Source: Nevskiales bacterium (GTDB lineage Bacteria; Pseudomonadota; Gammaproteobacteria; Nevskiales; Nevskiaceae). From it: a DNA stretch of 5,332 nucleotides. The stretch covers positions 1 through 5,332 of the forward strand of contig JAKEEJ010000085.1 in NCBI GenBank assembly GCA_022616655.1. Direction: 5' to 3'. The translations under genes were made by a program, and so were the position numbers. Below the pieces are notes generated by a model. It had not been told where the DNA came from, did not search any database, and saw nothing but the letters and a program-made list of their open reading frames with translations. Shown here piece after piece: positions 1-5,332 of this stretch; within the stretch, counting starts at the first letter, position 1; each line of letters opens with the position of its first letter.

Positions 1-85
1 ACACATGACGCGGCGTCAGCGCCATGCGCCAGGTACGGCCCCCCTTGTGACTGATTAAGATAATGTCCATTCCAAGCTTCGTCTC
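1..85. other. Leader region upstream of the DciA-like gene
   Basis: This stretch has no supported gene. GATAAT at 59-64 resembles a -10 box but has no -35 partner at 16-18 bases. On the minus strand an ATG at 25 opens a frame (MALTPRHV) that runs off the left edge, with a G-rich stretch 13 bases or more upstream. In pseudomonads an M23 peptidase or secA gene diverges from this point, so this could be its start, but eight codons are too few to claim it. Confidence 0.3.
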
Positions 86-403
86 ATGCTTCGAGTCATG
101 CCCCCGGACGCACGCAAACTTTCCGACTGGCTGCACCGGCAACCCACGACGGTACGGGAAGCGCTGTCCCGCTCCGAACACCTGGTTCAGGTCAACCGCG
201 CCTTTCAGGACTGGCTGCGGCAACCCTGGACCGATGCCGTTCGTCTCGCCATGCTCGATGACACCGCCGCCGTGTTCCATGCCGACCACGCGGCCGCCGC
301 CACCGTGTTGCGTTTCCACAGTCCGGCCATCCTTGCCTGGCTGCGGCAACGCTATTGCCCGGCCTGTACCTCAATAGAAATCAAAGTGCGGCCAAGCACT
401 TAA
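86..403 (+). CDS. DUF721 / DciA-like protein (probable replicative helicase loader)
   Basis: Predicted 105-residue protein of the DUF721 family, whose studied members (DciA) load or activate the DnaB replicative helicase in bacteria that lack DnaC. The sequence shows an N-terminal helical part (residues about 8-48) and then the family core: a strand around VRLAMLDD (52-59), the A-x-V-F-H-A-D strand (61-67), the LRFHSP motif (75-80) before a helix, and a final IEIKVRP strand (97-103). This matches the KH-like fold pattern. It is short for a DciA, having the core and little else. The gene converges on lpxC, an arrangement known from Pseudomonas, where a DUF721 gene sits between lpxC and secA. 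Start choice is uncertain: ATG at 86 or the in-frame ATG at 98, neither with a clear Shine-Dalgarno. The frame is closed by a TAA at 56-58. Family assignment is from pattern recognition; the helicase role is inferred from the family. Confidence 0.75.
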   Translation: MLRVMPPDARKLSDWLHRQPTTVREALSRSEHLVQVNRAFQDWLRQPWTDAVRLAMLDDTAAVFHADHAAAATVLRFHSPAILAWLRQRYCPACTSIEIKVRPST

Positions 404-512
404 ACAGGACTTTGCAGTCTAAACGTGAGCTTGTGCCGCGTGCAAGCCGGGGGTAACAGGCCCTGTGCGGCCAATGCCAGAATGGTTTTAATTCAAAGGG
501 ATACAGTTTGAA
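404..512. other. Convergent intergenic region between the DciA-like gene and lpxC
   Basis: This 109-base gap has no gene. It holds an imperfect hairpin at 429-447 (GCTTG/CAAGC arms, extended inward by two G-U pairs and a C-G pair around a CGC loop), a short GGCC/GGCC pairing at 459-472, and a T4 run at 485-488. None of the stems is followed directly by a T tract on either strand, so I cannot call a standard intrinsic terminator. Transcription from both sides must end in or beyond this stretch, possibly with the hairpin at 429-447 or the inverted repeat at 491-513 contributing, or by Rho. Confidence 0.5.
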
Positions 513-513
513 T
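491..513. repeat. AT-rich inverted repeat at the lpxC stop codon
   Basis: A perfect 7-base inverted repeat, ATTCAAA and TTTGAAT, encloses a 9-base loop (498-506). Its last base is the final base of the lpxC TGA stop codon. The stem is rich in A and T in otherwise GC-rich DNA. It is not followed by a T run on the minus strand (TAAAACC follows). It could be a weak 3' end structure of the lpxC transcript, a protein-binding site, or chance. Confidence 0.35.
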
Positions 514-1427
514 CAGGCCAGAGCCGCCATACCGCGTACGTAGGCGATGGGCGCCCGGGACTCGTCCTCGAACGTCACCACCTCCCAGGCCCGACGGTCA
601 GTCATCAGAGCACGCAACAGGCGGTTGTTGATCTGGTGACCGGATTTGTAACCGGTATACGCGCCAATCAGGCTGTGGCCCATCAGATAGAGATCGCCAA
701 TCGCATCCAGAATTTTGTGACGGACGAACTCGTCTTCATAGCGCAGGCCCTCGTTGTTGAGCACGCGGTATTCATCCAGCACCACGGCATTGTCCAGACT
801 GCCGCCCAGGGCCAGACGCCGGGCCCGCAGGGCTTCCACGTCGCGCATGAAGCCGAAGGTACGGGCTCGGGAGACCTCTTTCACGAAGGAGGTGGTGGAA
901 AAATCAATGGTGGCGGTCTGGCGACTGGTTTTGAAAACCGGATGGCGGAATTCGATGCCGAAACTCACCCGGAACCCATCGTAGGGCTCAAACCGGGCGA
1001 ATTTGTCGCCGTCCTGTACCTGCACGGGCTGGCGGATGCGGATGAACCGCTTGGGCGCATCCTGCTCCTGAATGCCGGCGGACTGGATGAGAAACACAAA
1101 CGGGCCGGAACTGCCGTCCATGATCGGCACCTCGCCGGCGGACAGCTCAATCACACAATTGTCAACGCCCAGGCCGGCCAACGCCGACAGCAGATGCTCC
1201 ACGGTGGCGATGCGTACGCCGTCCTTGATCAGGGTGCTGGCCAGCTCGGCATCACCGACGTGCTCGGCGCGCGCTGGAATCTCGACCGGCTGTTCCAGGT
1301 CCACGCGGCGAAACAGGATGCCGGTGTCCGGCCCTGCGGGCAGCAGCGACATGAACACTTTCTGCCCCGAATGCAGACCGATGCCCGTGGCCCGGATCGA
1401 ATGATTAAGGGTACGCTGTCTGAGCAT
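513..1427 (-). CDS. lpxC: UDP-3-O-acyl-N-acetylglucosamine deacetylase
   Basis: Zinc-dependent cytoplasmic deacetylase that removes the acetyl group from UDP-3-O-acyl-GlcNAc, the committed step of lipid A synthesis. The 304 residues match the family's usual length of about 305. The N-terminal [18 protein letters not shown] stretch is typical. The zinc ligands are visible as H78 (in [13 protein letters not shown]), H237 and D241 (in [13 protein letters not shown]); the catalytic residues are E77 and H264 (in KSGHQINN). The [11 protein letters not shown] motif lies at 101-111. Nothing essential is missing. It is the last minus-strand gene in the window, 90 bases after ftsZ. Only a weak GGA lies upstream of its ATG (about 10 bases), so translation initiation may be poor. 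Its tail, [11 protein letters not shown], resembles the LAxxxxxAVLA signal by which FtsH degrades E. coli LpxC, suggesting control by proteolysis. Confidence 0.98.
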   Translation of the reverse strand: MLRQRTLNHSIRATGIGLHSGQKVFMSLLPAGPDTGILFRRVDLEQPVEIPARAEHVGDAELASTLIKDGVRIATVEHLLSALAGLGVDNCVIELSAGEVPIMDGSSGPFVFLIQSAGIQEQDAPKRFIRIRQPVQVQDGDKFARFEPYDGFRVSFGIEFRHPVFKTSRQTATIDFSTTSFVKEVSRARTFGFMRDVEALRARRLALGGSLDNAVVLDEYRVLNNEGLRYEDEFVRHKILDAIGDLYLMGHSLIGAYTGYKSGHQINNRLLRALMTDRRAWEVVTFEDESRAPIAYVRGMAALA

Positions 1428-1487
1428 TATGAATGTTCCGCGTCCTGAATCTCGTACGGAGCTGATTCACAACGCACGATCGCACGT

Positions 1488-1516
1488 GGGCGCGCAGTTT
1501 AACATGCGGCGCGCCC
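1488..1516 (-). promoter_or_regulatory. GC-rich hairpin between ftsZ and lpxC
   Basis: A perfect 8-base inverted repeat, GGGCGCGC (1488-1495) and GCGCGCCC (1509-1516), with a 13-base loop begins one base after the ftsZ TAG. The stem is all G and C and should be very stable in the minus-strand mRNA. No T run follows, so it is not a standard terminator. Likely roles are protection of the ftsZ mRNA 3' end, partial attenuation, or pausing before lpxC. The rest of the gap (1428-1487) has no promoter that I can defend. It also holds a CGTGCG direct repeat (minus strand, about 1473-1486). Confidence 0.5.
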
Positions 1517-1517
1517 T

Positions 1518-2672
1518 CTAATCGGCCTGCGCCCGCAGAAACGCCGGGATGTCGAGCAAGTTTTCGTCATAGACCAGCTCGCGGATCGGATCCGGAACCG
1601 CCCTGGGCTTGGCGCGATGGATGGCGGGCTCATCCAGATTCGCGGTACGCTTGGACTGCGCGGTGGTGATGGAAGTCACGACCGGGTTGGTGCCCGCCGC
1701 CGCGTGCGCTCCGCCGAGACCGGTGGCGACCACCGACACGCGCAGCTCACCGTTCAAGCCGGGATCAAGCGAGGTGCCAAACTTCACATCCGCGTCTTCG
1801 TGCGCAATTTGCATGACCCGGTCGTTGATCCGGCGGATTTCACCCATCTTGAGCGATTTGTCGCACGCAATATTGAGCAGAATGCCGCGCGCGTTCGACA
1901 GCTCGAGATCGTCCAGCAGGGGACTGGACAGGGCCGCCTCTGCCGCCCGCACAGCACGGTCTTCGCCGGTGGCCGCGCCCATGCCCATCATGGCCTTGCC
2001 GCGGTTCAACATCACCGTGCGAACGTCGGCAAAGTCCACGTTGATCTGGCCCGGTCGCGTGATCAGGTCGGAAATGCCCTGCACCGCGTTCTGCAGCACG
2101 TCGTTGGCAGCCTTGAAGCAGGCCTCGGCTTCGGCGTCCTCCCCCAGTACCAGCAGCAGCTTCTCGTTGGGAATCAGGATCAGGGAATCCACGAACCGTT
2201 CCATCTCCTCGATGCCCTTGAGGGCGGCGTTCATGCGCTTCTTCTGTTCGAACACGAACGGCTTGGTCACCACGGCCACGGTGAGAATGCCGAGTTCCTT
2301 GGCGATCTCGGCGATCACCGGCGCGCCGCCGGTGCCGGTGCCACCGCCCATGCCGGCCGTGATGAACAGCAGGTCCGTGTGCTCGATGAGTTCCCGGATG
2401 CGGTCCTTGTCCTCCAGTGCGGCCTGGCGGCCGACTTCGGGATTGGAGCCCGCGCCCAAACCGCGCGTGACAGCGGCACCCAGCTGCAGGATCGCGGTGG
2501 TCTTGCATCGCTCCAGGTGCTGCCGGTCGGTGTTGGCGCAGACGAAATCCACGCCGTCAATGCCGGTTTCCACCATCTGATTGACCGTATTGCAGCCGCC
2601 GCCGCCCACACCGATCACGCGGATGATGGCCCGGTCGCTTTTTCCGTCGGTTACTTCGAAGATCTCACCCAT
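1518..2672 (-). CDS. ftsZ: Cell division GTPase FtsZ (tubulin homologue)
   Basis: Polymerising GTPase that forms the cytoplasmic Z ring and recruits the divisome. The 384 residues are close to E. coli FtsZ (383). Visible parts: N-terminal tail (1-15), T1 loop GVGGGGCN (21-28), NTD (47-49), tubulin signature GGGTGTG (109-115), nucleotide-contacting E142 and R146, T7 catalytic loop NVDFADV (211-217, with D213 and D216), the C-terminal domain up to VVATGLG (about 330), a short linker (about 332-370), and the conserved tail LLDIPAFLRAQAD (372-384), which in relatives binds FtsA, ZipA and other partners. The ATG at 2672 has a strong AGGAGG five bases upstream. It lies 36 bases after ftsA. Oddities: five cysteines (27, 45, 56, 165, 270) where E. 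coli has none, Q143 where FEGKKR is usual, and G116 in place of the usual A. All catalytic residues are present, so it should be functional. Confidence 0.98.
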   Translation of the reverse strand: MGEIFEVTDGKSDRAIIRVIGVGGGGCNTVNQMVETGIDGVDFVCANTDRQHLERCKTTAILQLGAAVTRGLGAGSNPEVGRQAALEDKDRIRELIEHTDLLFITAGMGGGTGTGGAPVIAEIAKELGILTVAVVTKPFVFEQKKRMNAALKGIEEMERFVDSLILIPNEKLLLVLGEDAEAEACFKAANDVLQNAVQGISDLITRPGQINVDFADVRTVMLNRGKAMMGMGAATGEDRAVRAAEAALSSPLLDDLELSNARGILLNIACDKSLKMGEIRRINDRVMQIAHEDADVKFGTSLDPGLNGELRVSVVATGLGGAHAAAGTNPVVTSITTAQSKRTANLDEPAIHRAKPRAVPDPIRELVYDENLLDIPAFLRAQAD

Positions 2673-2677
2673 AACAC

Positions 2678-2700
2678 CCTCCTGGCGTGGAATACACGCC
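2678..2700 (-). promoter_or_regulatory. ftsZ Shine-Dalgarno with an abutting hairpin
   Basis: On the minus strand AGGAGG (2683-2678) lies five bases before the ftsZ ATG, the strongest ribosome binding site in the window. Directly upstream is a perfect 6-base hairpin, GGCGTG and CACGCC (2700-2684) with the loop TATTC. The stem ends exactly where the Shine-Dalgarno begins, leaving it single-stranded. This fits high FtsZ output relative to FtsA from the same transcript, though the structure's role is inference. Confidence 0.55.
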
Positions 2701-2708
2701 GCTGTGAA

Positions 2709-3938
2709 TTAAAAATGTCCTTTGAACCAGGTCTGCACGCGGCTCAACCAGTAGCCCAGACTGTCCGCGTCCGGTTCCGGGCTCCCCTGTATCTGCTGCC
2801 GCCCGTAGAGCAGCAGCCCCACGGCGGTGGAATAAATCGGGTTTTGCGCCACGTCGGTCAGTCCGGAAATGTTCTGCGGCACTCCCAGCCGGACCGGCAG
2901 ATCGAACACTTCCTCGGCCAGTTCGATCACGCCCTCGACCTTGGCGCTGCCGCCGGTCAGCACCACACCGCCGGCGATGGCGTCGTAGAAATCGCTGCGG
3001 TGCAGCTCCTTGCGGATGAACTGGAACAGCTCCAGGTAACGCGCCCGGATGACCTCGGTCAGCGTCAGCCGTGACAGCTTTCGCGGCGGCCGGTCACCCA
3101 CGCTCGGTACCTCGATCTCATTACTGCTTTTGATCAGTTGCGGCTGGGCACAGCCGTACTTGAGCTTGACGTCTTCGGCGCTCTGCGGCGGGGTGCGGAA
3201 CGCCACCGCGATATCGTTGGTCACCTGATTGCCGGCCACCGGAATGACCGCGGTATGGCGGATCGAACCGTTTTTGAACACCGCGATGTCGCTGGTCCCG
3301 CCACCGATGTCCACCAGGCAGATGCCCAGTTCGCGCTCGTCGGGCTGGAGTACTGCGTAGCTGGACGCCAGCTGCTCGAGAATCAGTTTGTCCAGGCGCA
3401 GGCCGCAGCCCTCGATGCAACGCCGGATGTTTTGTGCGGCGCTCGCCCCACCGGTCACCATGTGCACCTTGGCTTCCAGGCGCACGCCGGCCATGCCCAC
3501 CGGCTCCTGGATGCCTTCCTGTCCATCCACGATGAACTCCTGCGGCACCACGTGCAGCACTTTCTGGTCCGCGGGAATCGCCATCGCCCGGGCGGCGGCC
3601 ACGACCCGCTCCACGTCGTGCGGGCTGACCTCGCCGTGACTGACCCCGACGATGCCCTGCGAATTGAAACTCTTGACGTGGGAGCCGGAGATGCCCGCAA
3701 ACACCGACTGGATGCGGCAGCCGGCCATCAGTTCTGCCTCCTCCACCGCGCGGCGGATGGACTGAGTGGTGGCTTCGATGTTCACCACCACGCCCTTGTT
3801 CATACCGCGCGAAGGGTGCGAGCCCAGGCCGACCACTTCCAGACGTCCGTCCTGGGTCTGACCGCCGACGATGGCCACCACCTTCGAGGTCCCGATGTCC
3901 AGTCCGACAATCAGATCGCGCGCGCCCTTTCTAGTCAT
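2709..3938 (-). CDS. ftsA: Cell division protein FtsA (actin-like Z-ring membrane tether)
   Basis: Actin-family ATPase that anchors FtsZ to the inner face of the cytoplasmic membrane and recruits later division proteins. With the chosen start it has 409 residues (E. coli 420). Visible motifs: phosphate 1 loop LIVGLDIGTSK (9-19), start of the 1C subdomain around SGSHVKSFNSQG (84-95), phosphate 2 loop DIGGGTSD (210-217), adenosine motif VVLTGGSAKVEG (325-336), and the C-terminal amphipathic helix YWLSRVQTWFKGHF (396-409), the membrane-targeting sequence. The frame is open upstream to an ATG at 4034, but the ATG at 3938 is chosen: it has GGAG seven bases upstream, it places the first strand near the N terminus as in the family, and the extra 32 residues would only shadow the end of ftsQ. 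It overlaps ftsQ by 8 bases, which suggests coupled translation, and precedes ftsZ by 36 bases. Confidence 0.97.
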   Translation of the reverse strand: MTRKGARDLIVGLDIGTSKVVAIVGGQTQDGRLEVVGLGSHPSRGMNKGVVVNIEATTQSIRRAVEEAELMAGCRIQSVFAGISGSHVKSFNSQGIVGVSHGEVSPHDVERVVAAARAMAIPADQKVLHVVPQEFIVDGQEGIQEPVGMAGVRLEAKVHMVTGGASAAQNIRRCIEGCGLRLDKLILEQLASSYAVLQPDERELGICLVDIGGGTSDIAVFKNGSIRHTAVIPVAGNQVTNDIAVAFRTPPQSAEDVKLKYGCAQPQLIKSSNEIEVPSVGDRPPRKLSRLTLTEVIRARYLELFQFIRKELHRSDFYDAIAGGVVLTGGSAKVEGVIELAEEVFDLPVRLGVPQNISGLTDVAQNPIYSTAVGLLLYGRQQIQGSPEPDADSLGYWLSRVQTWFKGHF

Positions 3939-4704
3939 GGCGTTTCTCCGCGTGGACGCCGGCGCCTCGGGCATCCGGGGCACGGGTGTCTCGCCAGCCG
4001 ACCGCAAATCCATTGATGTAGTGAAGGTCAACATAAGCCACCTCCTGTAAGCGCTCGGCGAGCGCCATGGGTACCGGACCGGTCAGTCGCGCCGCGGCTT
4101 CCAGCGGCGCCTCCCGACCCAGCCTGAGTGTGATTCCATCCGCCGTAACGGCGGTCCATTCCCCGCGTGTGTCCAGCTGCAGTTGCACCGGCACAAACGG
4201 TGTACCGGACAAGTGCTCCCGCAACGCCTCATAAACGTCCCGCACGCGGTGTTGCTGCCCCCCAGGGCCCGCCAGCTGCGGCAGATCCGTGGGCAGGGCC
4301 GACGCTTCGGGAATAAACACCACGCCGTCTTCCGAGAGCAGAGCCTCGCGATCCCAGCGGGCGTACGGCCGGTGTTCCCAAACCTGCACACGCACGCGGG
4401 CGGGCCAGAGGCGCTCAACCCGCGCACGCGCCACCCAGGGCAGGGTTTCAACTGCGACTTTTACGCCGTCGAGATCCAGTGCGTAGAAACTGTTTTGCAG
4501 TCCGGGGGCGGCGGCGTGACGGACGGCCTCCGGTGTCACGTGCTTAAACACGCCGGCCACCTCCAGAGTGAGCGGCGCAGAAGACCCTTCCAGACGCGGC
4601 AACAGGGGTAACAGAACCGCGACCATCAGCATGGCGGCCAGACCCGCGCCCAGCGCCCGCAGGGCCGGCGGCGATGCCCGTACGGACAAGGCTTCAGCGC
4701 GCAC
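3931..4704 (-). CDS. ftsQ: Cell division protein FtsQ (bitopic divisome protein)
   Basis: Inner membrane protein that links early division proteins to the FtsB/FtsL and septal synthase complex. The predicted protein has 257 residues (E. coli 276). It has a short cytoplasmic N terminus, one membrane segment (about 14-35, ALRALGAGLAAMLMVAVLLP), and a periplasmic POTRA domain (about 45-116, from LTLEVAGVFKHVT through LPWVARARVERLWP to HRPYARW). The beta domain that follows ends in YVDLHYINGFAVGW (224-237), close to E. coli YVDLRYDSGAAVGW. A 20-residue polar tail follows. The start is GTG at 4704, not the GTG at 4710, because GGAGG (4714-4710) sits five bases before 4704 while the 4710 codon overlaps the Shine-Dalgarno itself. 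It overlaps ddl by 11 bases and ftsA by 8. Its arginine-rich, GC-rich codon use is like that of its neighbours. Confidence 0.95.
   Translation of the reverse strand: MRAEALSVRASPPALRALGAGLAAMLMVAVLLPLLPRLEGSSAPLTLEVAGVFKHVTPEAVRHAAAPGLQNSFYALDLDGVKVAVETLPWVARARVERLWPARVRVQVWEHRPYARWDREALLSEDGVVFIPEASALPTDLPQLAGPGGQQHRVRDVYEALREHLSGTPFVPVQLQLDTRGEWTAVTADGITLRLGREAPLEAAARLTGPVPMALAERLQEVAYVDLHYINGFAVGWRDTRAPDARGAGVHAEKRHD
3946..3949 (-). promoter_or_regulatory. ftsA ribosome binding site (decides the start)
   Basis: GGAG on the minus strand, inside the end of ftsQ, lies seven bases before the ATG at 3938. It supports that start over the upstream in-frame ATG at 4034. Confidence 0.65.
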
Positions 4705-5332
4705 GGGCACCTCCCGGTGCAGAATCGAAGGACGTTTCGAGCACGGCCCAGCACAGTTCGTCGAAAGAAAAACCGGCCGCCCTGGCCGCCATCGGCACCA
4801 GTGAGTGCGACGTCATTCCGGGTACGGTGTTGAGCTCCAGCAACCAGGGTTTCTTGCGAGCGTCAAGGATGAAATCCACCCTCCCCCAGCCGCGCGCGCC
4901 GATGAGCGTGAAGGCTTGCCGTGCCAGTTCGCCTAGTTTTTTCTCTTGTGCCTTGGGCAGACCGGAGGGGCAGTGGTACTTTGTTTTGTCGGAAATGTAT
5001 TTGGCGTGGTAATCGTAAAACTCGCCGTCCGGCTCGATGCGGATGGAGGGCAATGCGCGATCGCCGAGCACGGCCACGGTTATTTCCGCGCCCTGGATGA
5101 AACGCTCGGCCATCACCGTCCGGCCGTTGCCGCGTGCCAATTTAAAGGCCGCCGCCACCTGCGCCGGCTGCTTGACGATGCTGACACCGACGCTGGAACC
5201 TTCGGACGAGGGTTTGATCACGAACGGAGTCCCCAGCGCCCTGGCCGCGACCCGGGCTTCCGCTTCGTTTTCCAACACACGGAAATCGGCCGTCGGTAAC
5301 CCTTCCGCGCGCCAGAGGCGCTTGGTGCTGAT
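4694..5332 (-). CDS. ddl: D-alanine--D-alanine ligase, 5' end beyond the window
   Basis: ATP-grasp ligase that joins two D-alanines for the peptidoglycan stem peptide. Only the C-terminal 212 residues are in the window. The reading frame stays open to the right edge, beginning ISTKRLWRAEGLP, which aligns without gaps from about residue 105 of E. coli DdlB (306 residues). Within the fragment: the ATP-binding stretch VIKPSSEGSSVGVS (38-51, with K40 and S46), the FYDYHAKY motif (105-112, with K111 and the catalytic tyrosine Y112), R151 and metal ligand D153 in GWGRVDF, E166 and N168 in LLELNTVPGM, and S177 in TSHSLVP. These match E. coli K144, S150, K215, Y216, R255, D257, E270, N272 and S281. 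The N-terminal domain with the first catalytic glutamate lies outside. The ddl-ftsQ order matches the ddlB position in dcw clusters, so DdlB type is likely. Confidence 0.97.
   Translation of the reverse strand: MSTKRLWRAEGLPTADFRVLENEAEARVAARALGTPFVIKPSSEGSSVGVSIVKQPAQVAAAFKLARGNGRTVMAERFIQGAEITVAVLGDRALPSIRIEPDGEFYDYHAKYISDKTKYHCPSGLPKAQEKKLGELARQAFTLIGARGWGRVDFILDARKKPWLLELNTVPGMTSHSLVPMAARAAGFSFDELCWAVLETSFDSAPGGARAR
4710..4714 (-). promoter_or_regulatory. ftsQ ribosome binding site (decides the start)
   Basis: GGAGG on the minus strand lies within the last codons of ddl, five bases before GTG at 4704. Ribosomes ending ddl at 4694 would be placed to restart here. Confidence 0.65.

Noticed and set aside
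1..25. Start of a divergent minus-strand gene (M23 peptidase or secA by analogy with pseudomonads)
   Set aside because: Only eight codons are in the window and the ribosome binding site is poorly spaced, so it cannot be supported from sequence.
59..64. GATAAT as a -10 box for the DciA-like gene
   Set aside because: No -35-like hexamer lies 16-18 bases upstream; TTGTGA at 45-50 is only 8 bases away, and there is no extended -10 TGN.
63..377. Overlapping plus-strand frame of 104 codons from ATG 63
   Set aside because: It is Pro-, Cys- and Thr-rich low-complexity sequence in another frame of the DciA-like gene, which has the recognisable fold pattern.
636..1448. Open frame of 270 codons on the plus strand across lpxC
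   Set aside because: It is a mirror of lpxC with no family pattern; the minus-strand frame has every LpxC catalytic residue.
1428..1460. CATAAT near the lpxC start as a -10 promoter element
   Set aside because: It overlaps the lpxC ATG and has no -35 partner, so it could not drive a message with the start codon intact.
1617..3074. Open frame of 485 codons on the plus strand across ftsZ and the end of ftsA
   Set aside because: It is antisense to two certain genes, is rich in His, Gly and Ala in no recognisable domain order, and results from the codon bias of GC-rich genes on the other strand.
3138..4016. Open frame of 292 codons on the plus strand across ftsA
   Set aside because: It is antisense to ftsA and His- and Asp-rich with no domain pattern, as expected of a shadow frame.
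3936..4034. N-terminal extension of FtsA from the ATG at 4034
   Set aside because: The added 32 residues lie in the ftsQ coding region, do not resemble FtsA, and the ATG at 3938 has its own GGAG at proper spacing.

Overview
The window is the distal end of a division and cell wall (dcw) cluster, read on the minus strand in the order ddl (partial), ftsQ, ftsA, ftsZ, lpxC. A small plus-strand gene of the DUF721/DciA type faces lpxC. The base composition is GC-rich. Gene order, an lpxC directly after ftsZ (so a lipid A-bearing Gram-negative), and a DUF721 gene convergent with lpxC all point to a gammaproteobacterium of the pseudomonad/purple-sulfur-bacteria side rather than an enteric, where secM and secA follow lpxC. 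I cannot name a genus: the FtsZ is fairly divergent from E. coli and Pseudomonas forms.

Layout, left to right. Positions 1-85 are a short leader region with no convincing promoter. The DciA-like gene lies at 86-403 (+). Positions 404-512 are a convergent intergenic region with weak hairpins. Then come lpxC at 513-1427 (-), a 90-base gap that holds a strong GC hairpin, ftsZ at 1518-2672 (-), a 36-base gap with a hairpin touching the ftsZ Shine-Dalgarno, ftsA at 2709-3938 (-), ftsQ at 3931-4704 (-), and the C-terminal two thirds of ddl at 4694-5332 (-), which runs off the right edge. The ddl/ftsQ and ftsQ/ftsA pairs overlap by 11 and 8 bases, so translation is probably coupled along that stretch.

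The genes form a functional set. Ddl makes the D-Ala-D-Ala dipeptide for peptidoglycan precursors. FtsZ builds the Z ring, FtsA tethers it to the membrane through a C-terminal amphipathic helix, and FtsQ links the ring to the periplasmic septal synthesis machinery. LpxC commits UDP-GlcNAc-derived precursors to lipid A, which ties outer membrane supply to division. The DciA-like protein would serve replication, loading the DnaB helicase.

I found no new multi-gene system here. The points worth a second look are an FtsH-degron-like tail on LpxC, hairpins at the ftsA/ftsZ and ftsZ/lpxC junctions, several substitutions and five cysteines in FtsZ, and start-site corrections for ftsQ and ftsA.
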